Notes under the pieces: generated by a model
The model's database searches: none
What the model was told of the DNA's origin: nothing
What the model saw: the letters and a program-made list of their open reading frames with translations, nothing else
In this document: positions 18,762 to 26,377 of the stretch, one piece after another
How the letters are laid out: the number at the start of each line of letters is the position of its first letter
Numbering within the stretch: position 1 is the first letter of the stretch
DNA from: JAAYCI01 sp031551695
GTDB lineage: Bacteria; Bacillota; Clostridia; Oscillospirales; Ruminococcaceae
NCBI GenBank assembly: GCA_031551695.1
Contig: JAVBNG010000046.1
Location: forward strand, 1 to 31,865
Length of the DNA stretch: 31,865 nt
Reading direction: 5' to 3'
Program-made: the position numbers and the translations under genes

Positions 18762-19190
18762 ATGTTTGTAAAGCAAATCTCCGTATTTATCGAGAACAAG
18801 CAGGGCAGGCTGGACAAGCTGCTGTCTGTGCTGGGCGAAAACGGCATCGACCTCATCGCCCTGTCCGTGGCGGACACAACCAATTTCGGCATGGCCCGCG
18901 CCATTGTGAACGACTATGAAAAAGCCGTGGCCGTGCTGAAAGAAAACGGCTACACCGCAAAGCTTACGGACGTATTGGCCGCCGCCGTACCGGACGCGCC
19001 GGGCGGCCTTGCCTCCGTGCTGCGGGCGCTGCACGGGGGCGGCGTCTCCATCGAGTACCTCTACACCCTGATGCGGCGCATCGGCGACGACGCCGTGATT
19101 ATCCTGCGCGTGGACGCGCCGGAAAAGGCCATTGCGCTGCTGCGGGAAAAGGGCGTAAAGCTGGCCGGCCAAAGCGAAGTGTGCGGATAA
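18762..19190 (+). CDS. ACT-domain protein (tandem ACT)
   Basis: A 142-residue protein with two ACT-like modules, residues 1-68 (KQISVFIENKQGRLDKLLSVLGENGIDLIALSV) and about 69-138 (APGGLASVLRALHGGGVSIEYLYTL). ACT domains usually bind amino acids and control linked enzymes. A strong AAGGAGGG precedes the ATG. The position behind iorAB and paaK suggests sensing or regulation of aromatic amino acid breakdown; the ligand is inferred, not seen. A terminator follows at 19252-19288. Confidence 0.9.
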   Translation: MFVKQISVFIENKQGRLDKLLSVLGENGIDLIALSVADTTNFGMARAIVNDYEKAVAVLKENGYTAKLTDVLAAAVPDAPGGLASVLRALHGGGVSIEYLYTLMRRIGDDAVIILRVDAPEKAIALLREKGVKLAGQSEVCG

Positions 19191-19251
19191 GCGACAAGCG
19201 GCGACAAAACGCACGAGTGCACAGTGTCCGGTATCCTTCATTGATAAACGC

Positions 19252-19288
19252 AAACCGCCCCGGCTGTGTGCTGGGGCGACGGTTTTTT
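19252..19288 (+). terminator. Rho-independent terminator
   Basis: A stem of about 13 bp (from 19252-19264 with 19270-19285, one 3-nt bulge and one G-T pair), followed by a run of six T. It lies between the convergent ACT gene and the SPASM gene and ends the aromatic cluster. Confidence 0.85.
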
Positions 19289-19314
19289 ACTTTTAAAATC
19301 TGTCAAAGTTCCAC

Positions 19315-20316
19315 TCACGCCCTGAAATTTTCCAGCTTCACGGCTATGGCCGCCATGCGCGGCGCCGCGTGGGAGAAAAATGTCTTGTAAGCGGCGCAGT
19401 GGCGGCTTTTCGGCGGCTGGCCGTTTTTCACCGGGTCGCGCTCGCGCCAGCAGGCGCCGCCGCACACCGGCAGCCAGCTGCACACCTGGCAGTCGACATG
19501 CAGCGTGGCCGAGGGCGCGGCAAACATGCAATAGGTGTTCCCGGTCAGCAAATCGGCAAAGCCGTCGTTTTCCCGCACGTTGCCCAGCCGATAGCGCCGC
19601 GTGCGGTAATAGCGGCAGGGGTATACGCTGCCGTCCGTGTCCACATGAGGCGGACAACTGCAGCAGCTGCCGGCCGGCCGGCCGCCGGCCGCGATGGAAA
19701 GCATCGTTTGGATGCAGCTGTTGAACAGCTGCATCGAGTGGTATTCGCCTTTTGAAAAATCGTTGTACCAGCGGTCGAACACACGGCACAAAAAATGGGC
19801 GTAGCCGGCGTTGTTTAGCCCTTTTCCATAGGGCGGCGCCGCCATGCGCACGTGGGAAAAACCATTTTTTTTGCAATAGGCATAGGCCTTGTCCGGGTTT
19901 GCGGCCACGGCGTCGTCCACATCGGCCAGCAGCCAGGTGCTGCACCCGGCCCGGCGCAAATGGCGCAGGGCGCGCTGCGGTGTGCTCCACATGCGGCCGT
20001 AGGTGCCGCGCCCGGTGCGAAGGGCAACGTTAAAACCATGCTCGGCAAAAAACACGGCCCATGCCGCCGATAGAAAGCGGCCGTCTGTCTCCACGGTGTT
20101 GTGCAGCCGGGCGCCGTTCACGTTGTAGGATTCTTCAAATATCGCCACCTTGCGGAAATAATCCGCCGCAAGGCTCACGCGCCCCAGCACGCGGAAGGTG
20201 AACGCGGCGGTGCTCTCCGCCTCACAAAGGGCCTTTTTCAGGGTGCGCTGGGCTGTCTCAATGTCCATCATATGCCCGCCAAGCGCGGTGTCTATGGTCA
20301 AAACAAGGGAATCCAT
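19315..20316 (-). CDS. SPASM-domain protein of anSME ancestry lacking the radical-SAM cysteine motif
   Basis: A 333-residue protein that aligns by eye with anaerobic sulfatase-maturating enzymes. The C-terminal SPASM part is intact: SCCSCPPHVDTDGSVYPCRYY, RLGNVRE, DCQVCSWLPVCGGACWRERDPV and SRHCAAYKTFF supply the Cys set for auxiliary Fe-S clusters. The N-terminal radical-SAM part is altered. Where relatives have C-x3-C-x2-C between the first strand and helix, this protein goes straight from LVLTIDTALGGH to MMDIETAQRTLKKAL, about 20 residues shorter. GGEPT is replaced by LGRVS, and the S-L-D-G-P region by ALRTGRG. A stop codon (TAG) lies in frame just upstream of the ATG, so no missing N-terminus is hidden. 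It starts 20 nt after sulP, probably in one transcript. It may be a pseudoenzyme or scaffold; the frame is intact, so it is not obviously a pseudogene. Confidence 0.85.
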   Translation of the reverse strand: MDSLVLTIDTALGGHMMDIETAQRTLKKALCEAESTAAFTFRVLGRVSLAADYFRKVAIFEESYNVNGARLHNTVETDGRFLSAAWAVFFAEHGFNVALRTGRGTYGRMWSTPQRALRHLRRAGCSTWLLADVDDAVAANPDKAYAYCKKNGFSHVRMAAPPYGKGLNNAGYAHFLCRVFDRWYNDFSKGEYHSMQLFNSCIQTMLSIAAGGRPAGSCCSCPPHVDTDGSVYPCRYYRTRRYRLGNVRENDGFADLLTGNTYCMFAAPSATLHVDCQVCSWLPVCGGACWRERDPVKNGQPPKSRHCAAYKTFFSHAAPRMAAIAVKLENFRA

Positions 20317-20336
20317 ATGTCCCTACCTGTGTTTGG

Positions 20337-22055
20337 TTATTGGCTTGCGGCCAGGGCTTCGTCAATGGTTTTCTTCATGTGGCCGCTTTGCACAAAGTTC
20401 TTCATGCCGAATTTTTCCATGATATCGGTCAATTCGCCGATCTGAGCCGCAAAATACAGCCGGACGCCCTGTTTTTGCAGCAGTTCCATGCTTTCTTTTA
20501 AACCGCCGGCGGCGGTGATGTCCATATCGCTGATGGCGGACGCGTCCACAATGATGCTTTTAGGGTTATTTGCCGCAGCCTTGGCAAGGCCTTTTTGGAA
20601 CAAATTGATGTTCGCAAAATACAGCGGCGACGAAAAGCGGTAGATTACAACATCCTCCCGCACGGCATGGGCCGTTTTGTTGCGGGAAAGATCAAAGAAC
20701 CCGTCGCGCCCGTCAATCACGCCAAGGTAAGCCTGCGGCGGGGCGGTGGAGGAAGACAGCATGTCGATGAAGGACAGCACCACGCCGATGAGCACGCCCA
20801 CCAGCGCCCCCACCACCAGCACGCCCACGGCGGACACGGCCCAAATCAGCAGCTCTGCCTTGCTGCGGCGCACCAGTTTTTTTAGCATGTCGATGTCGAT
20901 TACGCCAATGAGCGCCGCGATGATGATGCCCGAAAGCAGCGGCTGGGGCATGTAATACAGCGGCGCACTGAAAAACAGCACCACCAGTGCCACCACCAAA
21001 GCGGACACCAGAGACGCCACCTGGGTTTTGCCGCGAAACTGCAGGCTGGCCGCCGTGCGCGACACGCTGGCCGACGTGGGCGACGAGCCGAAAAAGGCCG
21101 ACACGAAGTTGGAAGCGCTGAAGGCGCGCAGTTCTTTGTTGTTGTCTAGCTTATAGCCGCCTTTGATGGCGAAGCTGTTAGAGTCGAGCAACGAGTCGGA
21201 AAAAATCACGATAGCGATCACAAGGCCGCCCACAACGGCCATGCCCAGGTTCGCCACGTTCCAAAATTCCGGCACGCCAAAGGGCGGGAAGCCGCTTGGA
21301 ATGTTGCCGGTGATGGCCACGCCGCGGCTGTCCAGCCCCAGCAGGGCCGTTAGCCCGGTGCCGATGACCAGCACGATTAGCGCCATGGGCACCTTCGGGA
21401 TGAACTTTTTGCTTACCAGCAGCGCCGCAATGGTGACGACGCCAATCAAAAGGGAGATCCAGTTCGTGGTGGCAATGCCGGTGAAGAGGGATTTTCCAAT
21501 GTCCAAAAAGCCGCTGCCGGAGGTGGTGATGCCCAGCACTTTCGGGATTTGTCCCCAAATGATGGACAGGCTGATGCCGGTGATAAACCCGCTCATCACC
21601 GGCAGCGAGATATACCCGGCAAAGCGGCCCAGCTTAAAGACGGAGAACAGCATCAAAAACACGCCGGCGCAGAAGGCCAACACCGGCGCCAGTGAAACGG
21701 CCTGGTCCGACGCGGCGGCAATGCCCAGCGCCGCCATAATGGAGCCGGTGACGGCGGAGGCGGCCGAGTCGATGCCGTAGATCAACTGGTGGGACGAGCA
21801 AAACAGAACATAGCCCAGCACCGGCAAAATGGACGCGTACAGCCCGTACACCGGCGGCAGGCCGGCCACCTGGGCATAGCCCATGGCCACCGGGATGGAC
21901 AGTGCGGCTACCACAATGCCCGCCACGATGTCGTTTTTCAGCCAGCCAAGTTTGTAGCCGTGGAACGAGGGCAGAAAAACACCGTGCAGCCCGCATGGCA
22001 TTTTTGCTGTTTTGGCCGCTACGTCGGTATAGTTGTCGGCCGACACCGTTTTCAT
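20337..22055 (-). CDS. SulP-family anion transporter with STAS domain
   Basis: A 572-residue inner-membrane transporter of the SulP/SLC26 family, which moves sulfate, bicarbonate or other anions. After a short N-terminal part come about 10-14 hydrophobic helices with family motifs: VAALSIPVAMGYAQVAGLPPVYGLYAS, FCSSHQLIYGIDSAAS, ITGISLSIIWGQIPK and the FFGSSPTSASVSRTA loop. The C-terminal STAS domain (about 455-560) contains IIVDASAISDMDITAAGGLKE, a variant of the usual D-x-S-x-x-x-x-D-x-[ST]. The start at 22055 has a modest GGCGGGA upstream. The only companion is the SPASM gene downstream; no sulfate-assimilation genes are in view, so the substrate is open. Confidence 0.92.
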   Translation of the reverse strand: MKTVSADNYTDVAAKTAKMPCGLHGVFLPSFHGYKLGWLKNDIVAGIVVAALSIPVAMGYAQVAGLPPVYGLYASILPVLGYVLFCSSHQLIYGIDSAASAVTGSIMAALGIAAASDQAVSLAPVLAFCAGVFLMLFSVFKLGRFAGYISLPVMSGFITGISLSIIWGQIPKVLGITTSGSGFLDIGKSLFTGIATTNWISLLIGVVTIAALLVSKKFIPKVPMALIVLVIGTGLTALLGLDSRGVAITGNIPSGFPPFGVPEFWNVANLGMAVVGGLVIAIVIFSDSLLDSNSFAIKGGYKLDNNKELRAFSASNFVSAFFGSSPTSASVSRTAASLQFRGKTQVASLVSALVVALVVLFFSAPLYYMPQPLLSGIIIAALIGVIDIDMLKKLVRRSKAELLIWAVSAVGVLVVGALVGVLIGVVLSFIDMLSSSTAPPQAYLGVIDGRDGFFDLSRNKTAHAVREDVVIYRFSSPLYFANINLFQKGLAKAAANNPKSIIVDASAISDMDITAAGGLKESMELLQKQGVRLYFAAQIGELTDIMEKFGMKNFVQSGHMKKTIDEALAASQ

Positions 22056-22414
22056 TTACATTCCCGCCTTTCCAATGTGTGAATCGGAAGCCGTGGCCGC
22101 GCCGGCCGTTTTTACCGCTCCTTTTTTTCTTTGCCCTGCGTGCGCAAGGCAGACCGGAAGCGGATACCCATTAAAAACTCATTGTTTTTTGCCCCGCGGC
22201 AGGCGCTGTAACACCAATGTAATATGCGCGCGAAGTGATTTTTAGCCGAATTTGTCGTAACAAACAGTGGCTGAAAACCAAACAGGGTGCAAGGCCGCAA
22301 AATGCTTTTTCACCCTGATGATAACAGCTGTGTGTTACACAGGTATTGCCTGATTGCTACAAAAAAAACGGCGCGCTGCCGAAAAGGCCGCGCACCGCGA
22401 TATGCCGTTTAAAA
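22056..22414. other. Intergenic region upstream of sulP
   Basis: A 359-nt non-coding stretch between plsY and sulP, both on the minus strand. It contains the plsY terminator (22361-22396), an odd palindrome CTGTGT-GTT-ACACAG (22328-22342), and a longer dyad with AGGGTG/CACCCT ends (about 22284-22316). These could be operators or leader structure for sulP. I could not pick a convincing sigma-A promoter. Confidence 0.45.
22361..22396 (-). terminator. Terminator of plsY
   Basis: An 11-bp stem with two mismatches (22370-22380 with 22386-22396) and a 5-nt loop; on the minus strand it ends in eight T. It lies 19 nt beyond the plsY stop. Confidence 0.7.
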
Positions 22415-23068
22415 TTACCGCTTGAACCGCTTGCCAAAGCGGTACTCCGTGCCGTTTTTAATGCGCCCGATGTTTCCCCGGTGGGCCCACAGCACCATGC
22501 CGGTGATGCACAGGGCGCAAACAACGGTGAAGGCCACGGCAAAATGGCTGTACACAAGGCCGTACACAAGTTCCGCCGCAGGGAACAGCGACATGCCCAC
22601 CACGGCCCCAAGGCTTACCATGCCGGTGGAAAGGGCCAATGCCAGAAAAATGCACACCAGGATGAGGCAAACCAGCGGGTGCAGGGCCAAAATGGCGCCG
22701 CCGCTGGTGGCAAGGCCCTTGCCGCCCTTAAACTTAAAAAACAGCGGTAGCATGTGGCCAACAATGACAAACACGGCGGCAATGTACTTGCCGTAGCGGA
22801 AATCCACCCCCGGGGCCAGGGCCAAAAACAGCCACTTGCCGCAAAACACGGCGAAGGCGCCCTTGCCCGCGTCGCCCACAAGGGTAAGCACGGCGCTGAG
22901 TTTGCCGTAGGTACGCAGCATGTTCGTCATGCCCGCGTTGCCGCTGCCGTGGGCGCGCACGTCATCCTTGTGCAGCAGTTTGGACGTGAGCACCGCGAAA
23001 GAAATGCTGCCTAAAAGATATGCCACAATTGCCGTAAGGGCTGCCGTGCCCACTGTGCCGCCTGCCAT
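22415..23068 (-). CDS. plsY: Acyl-phosphate:glycerol-3-phosphate acyltransferase PlsY
   Basis: A membrane enzyme that acylates glycerol-3-phosphate from acyl-phosphate, the first step of phospholipid synthesis. It has 217 residues and about five to seven hydrophobic segments. The three conserved cytoplasmic motifs are present: HGSGNAGMTNMLRTYGK, FKFKGGKGLATSGG, and the late HRGNIGRIKNGTE. The start is the ATG at 23068 with GGAGGGG directly upstream; the longer frame overlaps the promoter at 23109-23138. Transcription is divergent from the M50/scp operon, with repeat element B between them. Confidence 0.95.
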   Translation of the reverse strand: MAGGTVGTAALTAIVAYLLGSISFAVLTSKLLHKDDVRAHGSGNAGMTNMLRTYGKLSAVLTLVGDAGKGAFAVFCGKWLFLALAPGVDFRYGKYIAAVFVIVGHMLPLFFKFKGGKGLATSGGAILALHPLVCLILVCIFLALALSTGMVSLGAVVGMSLFPAAELVYGLVYSHFAVAFTVVCALCITGMVLWAHRGNIGRIKNGTEYRFGKRFKR

Positions 23069-23108
23069 AGTTCCCCTCCATTTGCACGCCGGATAATGAT
23101 ATAGCACC

Positions 23109-23138
23109 AGTATAAAGCGCGCGGCGGGGGGAAGTCAA
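23109..23138 (-). promoter_or_regulatory. Promoter for plsY
   Basis: On the minus strand TTGACT (23133-23138) and TATACT (23109-23114) are separated by 18 bp, each matching five of six consensus bases. Confidence 0.75.
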
Positions 23139-23160
23139 GGGCAGAAGCTGGAGGCAAGGG

Positions 23161-23335
23161 CGCGGGCTGGGGGCTGGGTGTGCCCTCCGGATAGTTACCT
23201 TCCGCGGCACACATCGTACAATGCTTTGCATCGTTCGCCGTTTGCCTTGCGGCTGAGCCGGTGAATTGCCCGCAGGGGCAAGAGAAGCCACCCGGGGTGC
23301 GCTAACCGGAGGGCACACCCAGCCTCCAGCCCGCG
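23161..23335. repeat. Inverted-repeat element, copy B
   Basis: A 30-bp arm at 23161-23190 is repeated inverted at 23306-23335 with 29 of 30 bases identical. The 115-bp middle contains TACCTTCCGCG (23196-23206) and CTTGCGGCTGA (23246-23256), the same boxes as copy A, plus an inner TTGCCC/GGGCAA hairpin. It fills the 398-nt gap between the divergent plsY and M50/scp promoters. There is no transposase gene, so it is a MITE-like or structured non-coding repeat. Confidence 0.8.
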
Positions 23336-23378
23336 TCTCGCCAATACAGCCGCCCAATTGCGCCCCGCCCCAAATCCC

Positions 23379-23408
23379 TTGCGCCAACCGCCGCAAACGT
23401 GGTACAAT
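23379..23408 (+). promoter_or_regulatory. Promoter for the M50-scpAB operon
   Basis: TTGCGC (23379-23384) and TACAAT (23403-23408) with an 18-bp spacer and a TGG just before the -10. A small hairpin with GCCGG/CCGGC arms lies in the leader before the Shine-Dalgarno site. Confidence 0.6.
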
Positions 23409-23466
23409 ATCCACATGTGCCGGCAGCGCCGGTTTTACCGGCCGCACGCCAAAAGGAGACGGAGTT

Positions 23467-24165
23467 TTGGGCATTTTTTCCGGCGACCCGTGGATGATCA
23501 CCGCGCGCATCCTGGCGCTTTTCATCGCCATTCCCTTCCACGAGTGCGCCCACGCGTTCATTTCAGATAAACTGGGCGACCATACCGCCCGTAACGCCGG
23601 CCGCCTTACGCTGAACCCGCTGAAACACATCGACCCCATGGGCCTGCTTTCCATGCTACTCATCGGCGTGGGCTGGGCAAAGCCCGTGCCGGTGGACACG
23701 CGCTATTACAAAAACCAAAAGCGAGGCATGGCCCTTTCCGCCCTGGCGGGCCCGGTGTCGAACCTGCTGCTGGGTTTTTATTTCACCATTCTGGACCGCG
23801 CGTTTGTCGATTTTTACAACGGCGTCCTGTCCGCCAAAATGCCGGACCTTGCCGCCGCCCTGTACGGCGCGGCAAACGGGTTTGAACAAATTTTGTTCTA
23901 CCTCGTCGTCATCAACATCAACCTCGCCATCTTCAACCTGCTGCCCATTCCCCCGCTGGACGGCAGCCGCATTTTCGGCATCGTATTGCCGGACAAAATT
24001 TACTTCGGCGTGATGAAATACGAGCGGTTCATCATGTTCGGCGTGCTGGCCCTCATGTGGCTGGGCGCGTTCAGCGGCATTCTGGGCACGCTGAACGGCT
24101 ATGTGCTCACCGCTTTTGACTGGGCCACAAACTGGGTGGACGCCGTGTTCCAATTCCTATATTAA
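23467..24165 (+). CDS. Site-2 protease family (M50) membrane metalloprotease
   Basis: A 232-residue polytopic membrane zinc protease. The zinc site is HECAHAF (His25, Glu26, His29), with the third ligand in NLLPIPPLDGSRIF (Asp of LDG); both motifs sit in or near hydrophobic helices. The start is placed at TTG 23467, eight bases after AGGAG (23454-23458); an ATG nine codons later (23494) is the alternative and lacks a site at proper spacing. This short S2P subgroup is commonly found next to scpA in Firmicutes, as here (33-nt gap). The substrate is unknown. Confidence 0.9.
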   Translation: MGIFSGDPWMITARILALFIAIPFHECAHAFISDKLGDHTARNAGRLTLNPLKHIDPMGLLSMLLIGVGWAKPVPVDTRYYKNQKRGMALSALAGPVSNLLLGFYFTILDRAFVDFYNGVLSAKMPDLAAALYGAANGFEQILFYLVVININLAIFNLLPIPPLDGSRIFGIVLPDKIYFGVMKYERFIMFGVLALMWLGAFSGILGTLNGYVLTAFDWATNWVDAVFQFLY

Positions 24166-24198
24166 AAATGCGGCCTGCCGCGTGTTTCGGGTGTGTGA

Positions 24199-24957
24199 AT
24201 GGAAAAAGCCATCGAATACAATTTAGAGGATTTCAGCGGCCCGCTGGATTTGCTGCTTACGCTCATCGCCAAAAACAAGATGAGCATCTACGATTTCGAG
24301 ATCCTTACCATCATCAACCAGTACCTTGCGGCGGTGGGCGGCTGGCATTTCAACGATCTTGAGTCCGCCAGCGAGTTCATCACCATGGCGTCCGATTTAG
24401 TGCACAAAAAAAGCCGCCTGCTGTTGCCCAAAAGTGAAGACACCGAGCGCGTGCGCGAAGAGTTGACCGGCCTTTTGGTGGAATACTCCGCCTGCAAGGA
24501 AGTGGCGGGCCTGTTGAGGGAAATGGCCGCCGGCGTATTTGTGGCCGTGCGAAAGCCCGTGCACATCGAGTTCGACTCCACCTACGAGGGCCACCACAAC
24601 AGGCTTGAGCTTTCCAAGGCGTGGAGCGGCATGGCCGGGCGCAAAAAAGCCACCGCGCGCCCCCGGCAGGAGCAGTTCGAAGAAATCGTGGCGGCGCCCT
24701 TCGTGTCTGTGGGGGCGCGGGCCATTCACCTGCTGCGCGGCCTTGTGGCGGGAAAAATTAACCGCCTGCGGCAAATTTTTGCCGCCACCCGCAGCCGCAG
24801 CGAAACCGTGGCCACTTTTTTGGCGCTGCTGGAGCTTATCAGCCGCGGGCGCATCACCATTGCGGAGGATGAACAGGTGCAGCTGCACGAACGCCATCAT
24901 ACCGGCGAACGCGATGCGAAAAATCCCGCGCCAGAGGAGGCCGCCGGTGGAGCTTAA
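24199..24957 (+). CDS. scpA: Segregation and condensation protein A (kleisin)
   Basis: The kleisin subunit of the SMC-ScpAB condensin that organises and segregates the chromosome. It has 252 residues. The N-terminal half is typical: YNLEDFSGPLDLLLTLIAKNKMSIYDFEI, then ASEFITMASDLVHKKSRLLLP. The C-terminal part is a winged-helix region (VATFLALLELISRGRITI) that binds the SMC head. The Shine-Dalgarno site is weak. It overlaps scpB by 11 nt. Confidence 0.95.
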   Translation: MEKAIEYNLEDFSGPLDLLLTLIAKNKMSIYDFEILTIINQYLAAVGGWHFNDLESASEFITMASDLVHKKSRLLLPKSEDTERVREELTGLLVEYSACKEVAGLLREMAAGVFVAVRKPVHIEFDSTYEGHHNRLELSKAWSGMAGRKKATARPRQEQFEEIVAAPFVSVGARAIHLLRGLVAGKINRLRQIFAATRSRSETVATFLALLELISRGRITIAEDEQVQLHERHHTGERDAKNPAPEEAAGGA

Positions 24958-25627
24958 CGAGATGAAGGCGCGCCTTGAGGCCGTGCTGTTTGCCCATGCC
25001 GACCCGCTTACCGCCGAGCGCCTGGCCGCCATTTTGGAAGCCGAGGTGCCGCTGGTGGAAAAGCTGTTGCTTGCGCTGGCAGACGAATACAAAAAGCCCA
25101 GCCGCGGTGTGGAGCTTTTGCGTCTGGAGGGCGCGTGGCAGCTTGCCACGAAGGCCCAATACGGCGACACGGTGAAGACGGCGCTGGACACCCGCCGCAA
25201 CGCGCCGCTAACCCCGGCGGCGCTGGAGGTGCTGGCCATTGTGGCCTACAACCAGCCTGTTTCCCGCTCCTTTATTGAGCAGGTGCGCCAGGTGGCGGAT
25301 TCCTCCTCCACCATCCAAAACCTTTCCGAAAAAGGCCTCATTGCCGAGGCCGGGCGGTTGGAACTGCCGGGCCGCCCCATAGCCTACCGCACCACCGAGG
25401 CGTTTTTGCGCACCTTCGGCCTTGGCTCTTTGAGCGAACTGCCGCCCCTGCACCCGGAAAACCCGCCCGAGGACGAGAGTGAAATCTACCGCCGCACTGG
25501 GGCGGATGCCACCGGGGAAGACGCAGGGGAGGACCTGCCGCCGGACGACGAGACAAAAGCCCTGCGCGGCGGCGCGTTCATTGAAGGCGCCAGCGGCGCG
25601 GCCATGCTTGCGGGCGAGGACGAATAG
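24947..25627 (+). CDS. scpB: Segregation and condensation protein B
   Basis: Winged-helix partner of ScpA in the SMC complex. It has 226 residues from GTG 24947, chosen because GAGGAGG sits about six bases upstream and because the product then begins VELNEMKARLEAVLFAHADPLT; the ATG five codons later is too far away. The second winged helix carries the family signature ALEVLAIVAYNQPVSRSFIEQVRQV and the GRPIAYRTTEAFLRTFGL end. The last 50 residues are acidic and probably disordered. Confidence 0.95.
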   Translation: MELNEMKARLEAVLFAHADPLTAERLAAILEAEVPLVEKLLLALADEYKKPSRGVELLRLEGAWQLATKAQYGDTVKTALDTRRNAPLTPAALEVLAIVAYNQPVSRSFIEQVRQVADSSSTIQNLSEKGLIAEAGRLELPGRPIAYRTTEAFLRTFGLGSLSELPPLHPENPPEDESEIYRRTGADATGEDAGEDLPPDDETKALRGGAFIEGASGAAMLAGEDE

Positions 25628-25660
25628 GGCGCGAATGATACGAAGCATCGGAGAGACAAC

Positions 25661-26374
25661 ATGGGCGCTGTGATCGGCTGGATTTTTTTGGGCATGCTGG
25701 GCCTCGCCCTGCTGGCGCTGCTGCTGCCCGTTTCCGTCAGCGCGCGGTACGAAAACGGCACCCTGCGCGTTTGGGCGCGGCTGTTTTTGCTTGTGAAATA
25801 TCCACTGTACCCGGCAAAGCCGAAAAAGCCCGTGGCCGCAAAAAAAACCAAGCGAAAAAAGAAAGAAGAGCCGGAAGAGGAAAAACCGGAAAAGCCACAA
25901 AAACAGCGCGGAGCGGACTATTGGCTGCGCATGGTGGAGCGCGTGGCGGCCAGCGCCAAAAAGCCGCTGCGCATCATCATGAAGGGCATTTTCGTGCGCG
26001 GGGTGGAGCTGGTTTTACCCGTTTGTGCCGAAGAGGCAGATAAAACCGCCACCTACTACGGCCGCATGCAGGCGCTGGTGGGCGGGGCCCGCGCGGCGCT
26101 GGAAAACCTTGTGAACGTGCGGTTCAAGCGTGTCGTCGTCATCCCGGACTTTGCCCATCAGTACGAAGGCGCCACCCTTGTGGCGGCGCGCGTCACTTCG
26201 CTGCCCGTCGTTTTCCTGGCCGCGGGCGCGTGCGGCCTTTGGAAGTTTTTCACCTGGCGCCGGCCCTTTTGGCGGCGGCGCACAACGCCCCTGCACACCT
26301 TCGGCAATAGCGGCCCCGCGGACCCCGCCTTTACCCAGCCAACATACCTTACCAGCACCAACAAAGGAGAATAA
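25661..26374 (+). CDS. DUF2953 domain protein
   Basis: A 237-residue protein. One N-terminal membrane helix (residues 5-25) is followed by a short strand region, then a highly charged Lys/Glu/Pro linker (about 48-82), then a DUF2953-like domain. DUF2953 genes are often directly before ytfJ in spore formers, as found here (3-nt gap), which suggests a sporulation-linked envelope role; no activity is known to me. GGAGAG precedes the ATG. Confidence 0.85.
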   Translation: MGAVIGWIFLGMLGLALLALLLPVSVSARYENGTLRVWARLFLLVKYPLYPAKPKKPVAAKKTKRKKKEEPEEEKPEKPQKQRGADYWLRMVERVAASAKKPLRIIMKGIFVRGVELVLPVCAEEADKTATYYGRMQALVGGARAALENLVNVRFKRVVVIPDFAHQYEGATLVAARVTSLPVVFLAAGACGLWKFFTWRRPFWRRRTTPLHTFGNSGPADPAFTQPTYLTSTNKGE

Positions 26375-26377
26375 ATT

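Noticed and set aside
19315..20316. Calling the SPASM gene a pseudogene
   Set aside because: The frame is intact over its whole length, the SPASM cysteines are all kept, and it has a plausible ribosome site; loss is limited to the SAM-binding features.
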